A DNA stretch of 5,866 nt from assembly GCA_005789925.1 (NCBI GenBank), contig SXWG01000135.1, positions 1 to 5,866 of the forward strand, written 5' to 3'. The position numbers and the translations under genes were made by a program. Origin of the DNA: Actinomycetota bacterium. GTDB lineage: Bacteria; Actinomycetota; Acidimicrobiia; Acidimicrobiales; Ilumatobacteraceae. Below the pieces are notes generated by a model. The model was not told where the DNA came from. It was given only the letters and a program-made list of their open reading frames with translations, and did no database searches. Positions within the stretch are counted from its first letter, which is position 1, and every line of letters starts with the position of its first letter. Shown here piece by piece: positions 1 to 5,866 of the stretch.

Positions 1-2
1 AC

Positions 3-914
3 ATCACTGGCGGACACTCTCGTCCCCAGCCACGGTCGTCGCAGGTTCGCCGCTCCTCTGGTGGCCGGGGAGGTTCTGGTCGCGACATGCCAGCAGCGGT
101 GTCGACTGGTCTCATTCTCGTCGCAGTGTTCGTGGCGGCAGAGATGTGGCGACCTGCCGCTGTCATGGTGATCGTCATTGCTGCACTTGGCATGGCAGCA
201 GTCGAGTTCTTCAGCAAGGTCACAGAGACGGGTTATCGTCCAGCGACTTTCGCTGGAATCGCTGCATGCGTCGCGTCGCCTTTGGCGGCCTATTGGATGG
301 GGGACGGGTCACTTCCGCTAGTCATCGCCTTTTCATTCATGGCTGCTTCGATTGGGTTCATCGGTGCGGGCAGTGTGCAAAGTGGACCGATGCCGAACGT
401 GGCCATCACGACGATGAGTGTGGTGTGGATTGGTCTGCTCGGTTCGTTTGCGGCTCTCATTCTTCGTATGTCGGTCAGCGGATCGGTTCCTGCTGCGGTT
501 GGCACTGACACGTTGTTCATCGTGGTTGCAGCCGTCGTCGCGAATGACGTCGGAGGACTGCTTGTCGGATCCACCGCGGGGCGCACTCCGCTGCGGGAAT
601 GGATCAGTCCGAACAAAACTGTCGAGGGTGCTGTCGGTGGGACACTGCTGACGATCATCGTCGTCATCCTCGTCGGCACGCAAAGTGACACATGGAACAA
701 TATGGGCGAGCTTCTGTTGCTCGCAGTGGTTGTTTCGATCATGGCGCCACTCGGCGACTTGGTCGAGTCGATGTTCAAGCGCAATCTTGACGTGAAGGAT
801 TTCGGTTCGATCATCGCCGGTCATGGTGGTGTGCTCGACCGATTCGACGGGTTCTTGTTCGTGTTGCCGTCGGCCTACTACCTGCTGTTGGTGTTGCAAC
901 CCTGGACATCGTGA
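3..914 (+). CDS. cdsA: Phosphatidate cytidylyltransferase (CDP-diacylglycerol synthase), 5'-partial
   Basis: An integral membrane enzyme that makes CDP-diacylglycerol from CTP and phosphatidate, the precursor of bacterial phospholipids. Numbering from the Met codon at 87, the CdsA family signature lies near residues 228-254: S228, K231-R232, K237-D238, H246-G-G, D251-R252 and D254. An upstream block, D154-V-G followed by ISPNKTVEG (residues 174-181), matches the conserved DTGA...ISPKKTWEG region. Several hydrophobic segments (about 8-18, 25-39, 55-69, 76-95, 108-126, 142-152, 185-197, 209-220, 256-271) fit a multi-pass protein. The frame stays open to the left edge, and the Met at 87 sits inside a GRDMPAA stretch resembling the internal GR(N/D)LPAA of actinobacterial CdsA. 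I therefore infer that the true start is outside the window and that the visible upstream codons encode a basic Arg/Ser/Gly-rich cytoplasmic tail. Oddity: Ala244 stands where the signature usually has Pro or Gly before the H-G-G. The stop overlaps the dxr start by 4 nt (GTGA). Confidence 0.93.
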   Translation: MTGGHSRPQPRSSQVRRSSGGRGGSGRDMPAAVSTGLILVAVFVAAEMWRPAAVMVIVIAALGMAAVEFFSKVTETGYRPATFAGIAACVASPLAAYWMGDGSLPLVIAFSFMAASIGFIGAGSVQSGPMPNVAITTMSVVWIGLLGSFAALILRMSVSGSVPAAVGTDTLFIVVAAVVANDVGGLLVGSTAGRTPLREWISPNKTVEGAVGGTLLTIIVVILVGTQSDTWNNMGELLLLAVVVSIMAPLGDLVESMFKRNLDVKDFGSIIAGHGGVLDRFDGFLFVLPSAYYLLLVLQPWTS

Positions 915-2053
915 ATCCGGTACGAGTCGCTGTCGCTGGTTCCTCCGGGTCGATCGGCACTCAGACACTTGACGTCATACGTGCAGAAGGCGATGCCTAT
1001 GTCGTCACTGCACTTGCAGTGCATGCCTCGGCAGACGCTGTGATCGCACAGGCAAAGCAGTGGAATCCTGAAGTCGTAGCCGTTGCAGATGACGAAGCTC
1101 GGCGTCGAGTGAGTGAGGCACTTCCCGGACTCAATGTCGTCGCAGAGTTGGACGCGATCGTCGATGTCGCTGATGTCGTCATCAATGGTGTCGTTGGTTT
1201 TGCCGGTCTACCGGTAACTCTCACGACCTTGCGTCAGGGAAAACGATTGGGGCTCGCCAACAAAGAAAGTCTCATCGCAGCCGGGCCGGTGGTGGCGCCA
1301 CTTCGCTCTGTTCCCGGGGCCACCATCATTCCTGTCGACAGTGAACATTGTGCGATCCACCAATGTCTTCGGTCATCGTCGCAACCTGGTCGCGAAGTTG
1401 CTCGACTGGTGCTCACCGCTAGTGGTGGCCCGTTCCGCGGGCGTGACGCGGAATCGTTGAAAGACGTCACCGTCGATGAAGCGCTGTCACACCCCACATG
1501 GAAGATGGGTCCCAAGATCACCGTCGATTCCTCGACACTCATGAACAAAGGACTTGAAGTCATCGAAGCACACGAGCTCTTCGAGATCGACGTCGACCAC
1601 ATCGACGTCGTCGTTCATCCCCAGTCTGTGGTCCATTCCATGGTCGAGTACACCGACGGATCCACCATCGCCCAGTTGTCCATGCCTGACATGCGTCTTC
1701 CCATCGGGTATGCGCTCGGATATCCGTCACGCATCACGTCGGCTTTCGGCTCCATCGACTGGTCTCTGTTGTCGCGACTCGACTTCGAATTGCCCGATCG
1801 CGCCACATTCCGCTGTCTTGACCTGGCATACGCAGCCGGCCGTGCCGGCGGAACAGCCCCGGCCTGCTTGTCAGCCGCCAACGAAGTGGTGGTCGAGGCG
1901 TTTCTTGCAGGTCGCGTCCGCTGGCCTGACATCGCACATGTCACCGAGCACGTCATGGCACGCCACCAGGTCAGTCAGCCATACTCGGTAGACGACGTGC
2001 TTGCCGCCGACGCGGAAGGACGTCGACTGGCAACGGAAGCATTGGCACGATGA
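911..2053 (+). CDS. dxr: 1-deoxy-D-xylulose 5-phosphate reductoisomerase
   Basis: The second enzyme of the MEP isoprenoid pathway: NADPH- and divalent-metal-dependent rearrangement and reduction of DXP to 2-C-methyl-D-erythritol 4-phosphate, in the cytosol. The 380-residue product has the usual family length. The N-terminal Rossmann motif GSSGSIGTQT (10-19) binds NADPH, and LANKESL (115-121) is conserved. The metal ligands are D143 and E145 in VDSEH, plus E216 in MNKGLE. The substrate/phosphate-binding residues S171 (SGGPFR), H194, S207, N212 and K213 are all present, as are HPQSVVHSM (236-244) and the C-terminal AANEV helix (322-326). All catalytic residues I can align are intact, so it should be active. 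The start is GTG at 911, placing the NADPH loop at the expected distance. There is no clear Shine-Dalgarno sequence, and the GTGA overlap with cdsA suggests translational coupling. Its last 4 nt (ATGA) overlap rseP. Confidence 0.98.
   Translation: MNPVRVAVAGSSGSIGTQTLDVIRAEGDAYVVTALAVHASADAVIAQAKQWNPEVVAVADDEARRRVSEALPGLNVVAELDAIVDVADVVINGVVGFAGLPVTLTTLRQGKRLGLANKESLIAAGPVVAPLRSVPGATIIPVDSEHCAIHQCLRSSSQPGREVARLVLTASGGPFRGRDAESLKDVTVDEALSHPTWKMGPKITVDSSTLMNKGLEVIEAHELFEIDVDHIDVVVHPQSVVHSMVEYTDGSTIAQLSMPDMRLPIGYALGYPSRITSAFGSIDWSLLSRLDFELPDRATFRCLDLAYAAGRAGGTAPACLSAANEVVVEAFLAGRVRWPDIAHVTEHVMARHQVSQPYSVDDVLAADAEGRRLATEALAR
2035..2039 (+). promoter_or_regulatory. Possible weak ribosome binding site for rseP
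   Basis: A GGAAG lies 10 nt before the rseP ATG, inside the end of dxr. It is the only purine-rich, Shine-Dalgarno-like element close to any of the + strand internal starts and supports the ATG at 2050. Since the start also overlaps the dxr stop, coupling could act without it. Confidence 0.3.
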
Positions 2054-3294
2054 GCAACATCTACGAAAAATTCCGCAGTGAAATCGCCGCCGGTGGTGCG
2101 GTCGAGCAGTCCGACGGATCAGTCGATCGCAAACAGTCTCTCGTGAGTGCCGCGGTCATCCTCGGGTTGTTGGCGTGGCTCGGCGCTCGTGATGCGTGGA
2201 TTCTCGTGTTCGTGCTCGGCCTTCTGGTGTCGGTGTTCTTGCATGAGGTTGGTCACTTCGTCACGGCGCGACGCACCGGGATGAAAGTCACTCAGTTCTA
2301 CATGGGCTTTGGGCCGCGCCTCTGGAGCACCACGCGAGATGGGGTCGAGTACGGCGTCCGTGCCTTGCCACTCGGTGCTTTCGTCCGAATCGTGGGCATG
2401 AACAACCTCGACGAGGTCGATCCGGCAGACGAACCGGTCACGTATCGCGCGCAGAGCTATCCGCGCAAGTTGCTCGTCATCACCGCTGGGTCACTCATGC
2501 ATCTTTTGCTCGGTGTCGTTCTGTTTACCTCTGTCTATGCAAGTTGGGGCCGTTACCAAGAACTCGGAGCCGTCACCATCAGCGCCCTCGCTGACGGTGA
2601 GTCACCTGCATCGCGCGCCGGTATCCGCGAAGGCGACGTCATCGTCGCGCTCGATGACGAGGCGCTCACCACGCGTGCGCAGTTCGTGCGAGCAATCGTC
2701 GCGAATGAACCGGGTGACACGGCCGCTGTCACCATCGATCGTGCCGGACAGCGTTCCGTCGTCGATGTGGTGTTGTCAGAGCATCCTGAGGTGCCTGGTT
2801 CTGCATTTTTCGGTGTGGCGAGCACCAGCTCGGGCTATGCCGACTTGGGATTCGTCGAGTCTGTCGGGCGTTCCATCGGCGACATCGGTACGACCGTCAC
2901 TGAGTCAGTCAAAGGACTCGTGGCTGCTCTCAACCCGGTGAACAGCCTTGAACACCTCACCAACCAAAATGCCGACCCAGCAACTCGACCGACCACTGTC
3001 GTTGGCATCAGTCAGGTGAGCGGATCTGTGGGGGAAAGCGACGGACTGAAGGGCATATTGCTCTTGCTCGCCAGTCTGAACATCTTCGTCGGCGTGTTCA
3101 ACATGCTTCCGCTGCTTCCGTTTGACGGAGGCCACGCCGCCATTGCGACGTATGAGCGACTGCGCTCACGACCCGGTAAGCCGTATCGTGCTGACATCTC
3201 GAAAATGATTCCTGTTGCCACCACCGTGGTCGTGCTGCTCGCATTCCTGCTAGCCACCGGTCTGTACCTCGACCTCACCAGGCCACTTGGCTGA
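2050..3294 (+). CDS. rseP: Site-2 intramembrane zinc metalloprotease (RseP/Rip1 family, M50)
   Basis: A membrane-embedded protease of the S2P family, which typically cleaves anti-sigma factors or other single-pass proteins after a first cut, in envelope-stress signalling. The 414-residue product has the zinc motif H65-E-V-G-H69 inside a membrane segment and the distal ligand D359 in NMLPLLPFDGGH (351-362). The latter is very close to the NLLPLLPFDGGH wording of mycobacterial Rip1. The conserved GFGPRLWS (86-93) and ALPLGAFV (105-112) follow the first motif. AGSLMH (146-151) replaces the commoner AGPxMN. A single PDZ domain spans about 171-250 (GIREGDVI at 191-198). A final hydrophobic segment lies at about 388-407. 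Before the catalytic segment there are about 30 polar residues and an extra hydrophobic stretch (about 31-44), unlike E. coli RseP, which begins at the catalytic helix. The start is ATG in an ATGA overlap with dxr. The substrate is not identifiable here; no sigma or anti-sigma gene is in the window. Confidence 0.95.
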   Translation: MSNIYEKFRSEIAAGGAVEQSDGSVDRKQSLVSAAVILGLLAWLGARDAWILVFVLGLLVSVFLHEVGHFVTARRTGMKVTQFYMGFGPRLWSTTRDGVEYGVRALPLGAFVRIVGMNNLDEVDPADEPVTYRAQSYPRKLLVITAGSLMHLLLGVVLFTSVYASWGRYQELGAVTISALADGESPASRAGIREGDVIVALDDEALTTRAQFVRAIVANEPGDTAAVTIDRAGQRSVVDVVLSEHPEVPGSAFFGVASTSSGYADLGFVESVGRSIGDIGTTVTESVKGLVAALNPVNSLEHLTNQNADPATRPTTVVGISQVSGSVGESDGLKGILLLLASLNIFVGVFNMLPLLPFDGGHAAIATYERLRSRPGKPYRADISKMIPVATTVVVLLAFLLATGLYLDLTRPLG

Positions 3295-3311
3295 TGGCAC
3301 ACTGGTTCTGA
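3294..3311 (+). other. Five-codon mini-ORF (MAHWF) bridging rseP and ispG
   Basis: The ATG overlaps the rseP TGA by one base (TGATG at 3292-3296), runs five codons and ends in a TGA that overlaps the ispG ATG by one base (TGATG at 3309-3313). The geometry is seen directly. A role as a termination-reinitiation relay that carries ribosomes from rseP to ispG is inference, and chance is possible because the gap is so short. Confidence 0.3.
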
Positions 3312-4522
3312 TGTTCGAACGTCGTCACACACGACAGATCACCGTCGGCAAAGTGCCGGTGGGCGGAGGTGCGCCGATCTCGGTGCAGTCCATGACCACC
3401 ACCAAGACTGCGGACGTCGAAGGCACGTTGCAGCAGATCTATGCCCTCGCTGCTGCGGGTTGCGACATCGTGCGTTGCACGTGCAACGAACAAGAAGCGG
3501 CAGAAGGTCTTGCACAAATTGTCCCGCGTTCGCCCATTCCGATCATCGCCGACATCCATCATCAGTACCGCATGGCGCTCGCTGCGATGGAAGCCGGAGT
3601 GCACGGATTGCGACTGAACCCCGGGAACATCCGTAAGCCCGAGCACATCAAAGCGGTCGCATCTGAAGCGCGTGACCGTGGCCTTCCCATTCGTATCGGG
3701 GTGAACGGTGGGTCGCTTGACCCATCGCTGTACGAAAAGCATGGTGGTCTCACGGCGCAAGCCATGGTCGAGTCAGCACTTCAAGAGATGAACTACTTTC
3801 ATGAGGTCGACTTCACTCAGATGAAAATCTCGGTCAAAGCGAGCAGCGTCCCGCTCATGGTCGAGGCGTATCGACTTCTCGCCGACACGGTCGACGTTCC
3901 GTTGCATCTCGGTGTCACCGAGGCTGGTCCGCCACCAGCAGGTCTCGTGAAATCGACCGCAGGTATCGCCACGTTGTTGCTCGAGGGCATCGGTGACACC
4001 ATCCGCTACAGCCTCACCGCAGACCCTGTCGAAGAAGCCCGCGCCGGACGACAATTGCTTGAGGCACTCGGGCTGCGCGAGCGCAAGAACGTCGATCTCA
4101 TCGCATGCCCCAGTTGTGGTCGCGCCGAGATCGACGTCATCGATGTCGCAAATCGCGCTCAAGCAGCGTTTGCCGACCGCAAATTGCCGCTACAAATCGC
4201 CGTCATGGGATGTGTCGTGAATGGTCCCGGAGAAGCACGTGAAGCTGACCTCGGAATTGCCGCTGGCAACAAGCGTGGTCACCTCTTTGTGAAGGGCAGG
4301 AACGTGGCCGTCGTCCCCGAAGACGAGATGGTTGATGCACTGGTCGAGTGGGCCGAGTTCATCAACGAGCATGGCGTCGACGCCGCCATCGCTCGAGTCG
4401 ACACAGCCCTGGCCGAACGTGAAGCTGCTCGTGACCGGTCACAGTTGCTGAACGAAAAGGGTGACGACGCCAATCACGCTGGCGAAAAAATCATCGAGAT
4501 TCGTAAGACAGTGGGGAGCTGA
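3311..4522 (+). CDS. ispG: 4-hydroxy-3-methylbut-2-en-1-yl diphosphate synthase (GcpE)
   Basis: The penultimate MEP-pathway enzyme: a [4Fe-4S] protein that reductively converts methylerythritol cyclodiphosphate to HMBPP. With the ATG at 3311 the product is 403 residues. The N-terminal TIM-barrel domain opens with VGGGAPISVQSMTTT (17-31) and carries ADIHHQYR (80-87), RLNPGNIR (101-108) and RIGVNGGSLD (128-137). The C-terminal cluster domain has the ligands C266 and C269 (CPSC), C301 and E308 (MGCVVNGPGE). All four ligands are present. Two features stand out: cysteines 56 and 58 in RCTCNEQEAAE, where many homologues have RVTVP, and a highly charged tail beyond about residue 355 that makes it longer than the 372-residue E. 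coli enzyme. I prefer ATG 3311 because the family usually has a short lead before the VGxVPVGGG motif. A TTG at 3287, which would overlap rseP, is the alternative. Neither has a strong Shine-Dalgarno sequence. It is the last gene of the + strand run. Confidence 0.97.
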   Translation: MFERRHTRQITVGKVPVGGGAPISVQSMTTTKTADVEGTLQQIYALAAAGCDIVRCTCNEQEAAEGLAQIVPRSPIPIIADIHHQYRMALAAMEAGVHGLRLNPGNIRKPEHIKAVASEARDRGLPIRIGVNGGSLDPSLYEKHGGLTAQAMVESALQEMNYFHEVDFTQMKISVKASSVPLMVEAYRLLADTVDVPLHLGVTEAGPPPAGLVKSTAGIATLLLEGIGDTIRYSLTADPVEEARAGRQLLEALGLRERKNVDLIACPSCGRAEIDVIDVANRAQAAFADRKLPLQIAVMGCVVNGPGEAREADLGIAAGNKRGHLFVKGRNVAVVPEDEMVDALVEWAEFINEHGVDAAIARVDTALAEREAARDRSQLLNEKGDDANHAGEKIIEIRKTVGS

Positions 4523-4528
4523 CTCTCG

Positions 4529-5560
4529 TTAGCGAGTTCCGGCGCACACAAACACAGTGCCGCGTCCGTCAAGAACTTCGTGGTGCCCGGGAGACACGAT
4601 TGCAGCGCGGCCAGGTGTGAGCTGATTCATGGTTCCTGCGGTGCACAACACGATTCGATGGCGGTCCGAGACTGGTAGGTCGTGTGTTCCGTCGAGGTCG
4701 ATGCGCTCGACAACTAACTCATCGACCGGAGATTCGTACACCGATACCACGCCTCTGGCCGTAGGGGACTGAACTGGATGGTCGATGGGGGAGAAGTCGG
4801 TAATCGACAACAATTCAGCGACGTCGACGTGTTTGCTCGTGAAGCCTGCGCGTACGACGTTGTCCGATGACGACATCACTTCGACCGCAGATCCCTTGAG
4901 GTATGCGTGCACACTGCCTGCATGGAGCGCGATGGCCTGCAAGGGACGAAGTTCGACATGGTGCAGGAGGGGGGCGATGCGGAGGGCTTTGTCGTCGGGA
5001 TACGCCGTTGCGAGTGAATGCAACCATTCCGGACATGCATCCATGTGTGGTGTCGTGTCCGACTCAAAACACCAGCGCACGTAATTCTCGATGCCACGTG
5101 TCTCGAGAACGGCAGCTTCGTGTTTCCACCCGTACGACGACAAATCACTTGTTGATTGTTCGACAGAGCGAAAACCGCACAAAGCTTCGAATGGCGTGAG
5201 AGCAATGAGCATCTCAGGTTTGTCATGTGGATCGCGATAGAGGCGCATCGGATGGTCCACGGCGAGACCAGAATCGTTTTCTCGGGCGTAGCCACGTGCA
5301 GCTTGCGAACGAGTCGGGTGTGTCTGCAGGCTGAGAGGGCGTGCCGCTGAGAGGATCTTCACCAAGATGTCGAGGTCGCCGGTGACGTCTGCAAGATCTG
5401 TCCACGTCCCGTCGATGCGCACCTGGCTCGGCGCTCCGTGGTGTGTACCAAACCACAACTCTGCACAGGGTTCTCCCGTCGCCGCTTCGCCGGTGAGAGC
5501 AGGAATGAACTCGGCATCACCCCAGCCGTAGTGCCGAATCGCGCCACGCAGGAGGTGCAT
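4529..5560 (-). CDS. manA: Mannose-6-phosphate isomerase, class I
   Basis: A cytosolic zinc enzyme interconverting fructose 6-phosphate and mannose 6-phosphate, feeding GDP-mannose and mannosylated glycans or allowing mannose use. The 343-residue product is a plausible length for a compact bacterial type I enzyme. The N-terminal IRHYGWGD (8-15) and AELWFGTHHGAPS (33-45) match the conserved YAWG and AELWxGxHPxxPS blocks. Zinc ligands are visible as Q79 and H81 (SLQTHP), E116 (DKPEML) and H218 (GSVHAYL). PFEALCGFR (123-131) and the SDNVVRAGFTSKHVDV stretch (232-247) complete the active site, with R237 as the likely catalytic arginine. The chosen ATG leaves the usual few residues before the first motif. 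It follows proS by 10 nt on the same strand, so the two are probably co-transcribed; no clear Shine-Dalgarno sequence precedes it. It converges on ispG with 6 nt between stop codons. Confidence 0.94.
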   Translation of the reverse strand: MHLLRGAIRHYGWGDAEFIPALTGEAATGEPCAELWFGTHHGAPSQVRIDGTWTDLADVTGDLDILVKILSAARPLSLQTHPTRSQAARGYARENDSGLAVDHPMRLYRDPHDKPEMLIALTPFEALCGFRSVEQSTSDLSSYGWKHEAAVLETRGIENYVRWCFESDTTPHMDACPEWLHSLATAYPDDKALRIAPLLHHVELRPLQAIALHAGSVHAYLKGSAVEVMSSSDNVVRAGFTSKHVDVAELLSITDFSPIDHPVQSPTARGVVSVYESPVDELVVERIDLDGTHDLPVSDRHRIVLCTAGTMNQLTPGRAAIVSPGHHEVLDGRGTVFVCAGTR

Positions 5561-5570
5561 GTGTCAGAGC

Positions 5571-5866
5571 CTACGGAGTGCTGCGCGCGACAGTGAGGAC
5601 ATGTGTCGCGGCGTCATCTGTGGCGACGTCGGCTTTCGCACCTGTCAATCGATCGCGGACTTCGACGGTGCCCTGAGCTAACCCTCGACCGACGATGACA
5701 ATTGTCGGCATGCCGAGCAATTCGGCATCCTTGAACTTCACTCCTGGTGAGACACCGACACGGTCGTCGATGATGACGTCGAGTCCTGCAGATTCGAGTT
5801 GTCGGCAGAGTGTCTCTGCAAAGTCGCTCGTGCCGTCGTCACCCTTGCCTGCGATGACGACATGAA
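5571..5866 (-). CDS. proS: Prolyl-tRNA synthetase, C-terminal part (5' end beyond window)
   Basis: 97 codons plus a TAG stop, reading in from the right edge, encode the end of a class II aminoacyl-tRNA synthetase that charges tRNA-Pro. The visible part is the C-terminal anticodon-binding domain. It begins in HVVIAGKGD, has a helix followed by the DVIIDDR strand, then SPGVKFKDAELLGMPTIV and GRGLAQGTVEVRDR. The combination of DDR, SPGVKFKDAELLGMP and VEVRDR near the carboxyl end is characteristic of bacterial ProRS. The catalytic and editing domains lie outside the window, so length and class cannot be judged. The frame was read directly from the reverse complement, with no internal stop. In many bacteria of this group, as I recall them, proS follows ispG on the same strand; here it faces the other way, with manA between. 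Confidence 0.93.
   Translation of the reverse strand, partial: HVVIAGKGDDGTSDFAETLCRQLESAGLDVIIDDRVGVSPGVKFKDAELLGMPTIVIVGRGLAQGTVEVRDRLTGAKADVATDDAATHVLTVARSTP

Noticed and set aside
290..968. Long open frames on the - strand opposite cdsA (up to 211 codons)
   Set aside because: They lie fully antisense to a clear cdsA. Their products are rich in Arg, Ser, Thr and His without recognisable domains, which is typical of shadow frames in GC-biased genes.
1554..1991. 145-codon alternative + frame inside dxr
   Set aside because: It is embedded in the well-conserved dxr catalytic region, and its product is Ser/Thr/Pro-rich with no domain, so it is a shadow frame.
3287..3310. TTG start for ispG adding eight residues (overlapping rseP)
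   Set aside because: It is a rarer start codon with no better ribosome binding site. The ATG at 3311 already gives the normal short lead before the conserved VGxVPVGGG motif. It remains a formal alternative.
4525..4536. CTCG-TTAG-CGAG palindrome as a bidirectional terminator
   Set aside because: A 4-bp stem without flanking T-runs is too weak for an intrinsic terminator and overlaps the manA stop codon.
4785..5199. Open frames on the + strand opposite manA
   Set aside because: They overlap the conserved manA active-site coding region and show no motif or start signal of their own.
5561..5570. Separate promoter for manA between proS and manA
   Set aside because: Only 10 nt separate the genes, with no -10/-35-like sequence, so co-transcription with proS is simpler.

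Overview
This window is compact, housekeeping-type chromosomal DNA with almost no intergenic space. Four genes on the + strand run cdsA (5' end outside the window), dxr, rseP/rip1-like S2P protease, ispG. They meet two genes on the - strand, proS (only its 3' end is present) followed by manA. The cdsA-dxr-rseP-ispG order is a well-known actinobacterial arrangement; Mycobacterium has dxr-rip1-gcpE. The S2P protease has a C-terminal half resembling mycobacterial Rip1. Base composition is moderately high GC (estimated by eye, not computed), GTG is used as a start, and the protein wording is not mycobacterial or streptomycete. My inference is a mid-GC actinobacterium, perhaps an Acidimicrobiia-like aquatic lineage; the exact taxon is not proven by the sequence.

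Layout: 3-914 is cdsA (CDP-diacylglycerol synthase), read in from the left edge. 911-2053 is dxr, overlapping cdsA by 4 nt. 2050-3294 is a site-2 zinc metalloprotease, overlapping dxr by 4 nt. 3311-4522 is ispG, 16 nt further on. In that short gap lies a five-codon mini-ORF that exactly links the rseP stop to the ispG start. Only 6 nt then separate the ispG stop from the manA stop on the opposite strand (4529-5560). Another 10 nt separate the manA start from the proS stop (5571-5866, partial).

Functionally, the + strand operon couples the membrane-lipid precursor CDP-diacylglycerol, two steps of the MEP isoprenoid pathway (DXP reductoisomerase and HMBPP synthase) and an intramembrane protease likely to act in envelope stress signalling. 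The - strand pair joins prolyl-tRNA charging to mannose-6-phosphate supply. No RNA gene, mobile element, CRISPR array, long repeat or convincing promoter or terminator was seen, and no stretch over 300 bases lacks a gene. I found no new multi-gene system. The items most worth a second look are the mini-ORF relay before ispG, the N-terminal extension and extra hydrophobic segment of the S2P protease, the extra cysteines and charged tail of IspG, and the terminator-less convergent junction.
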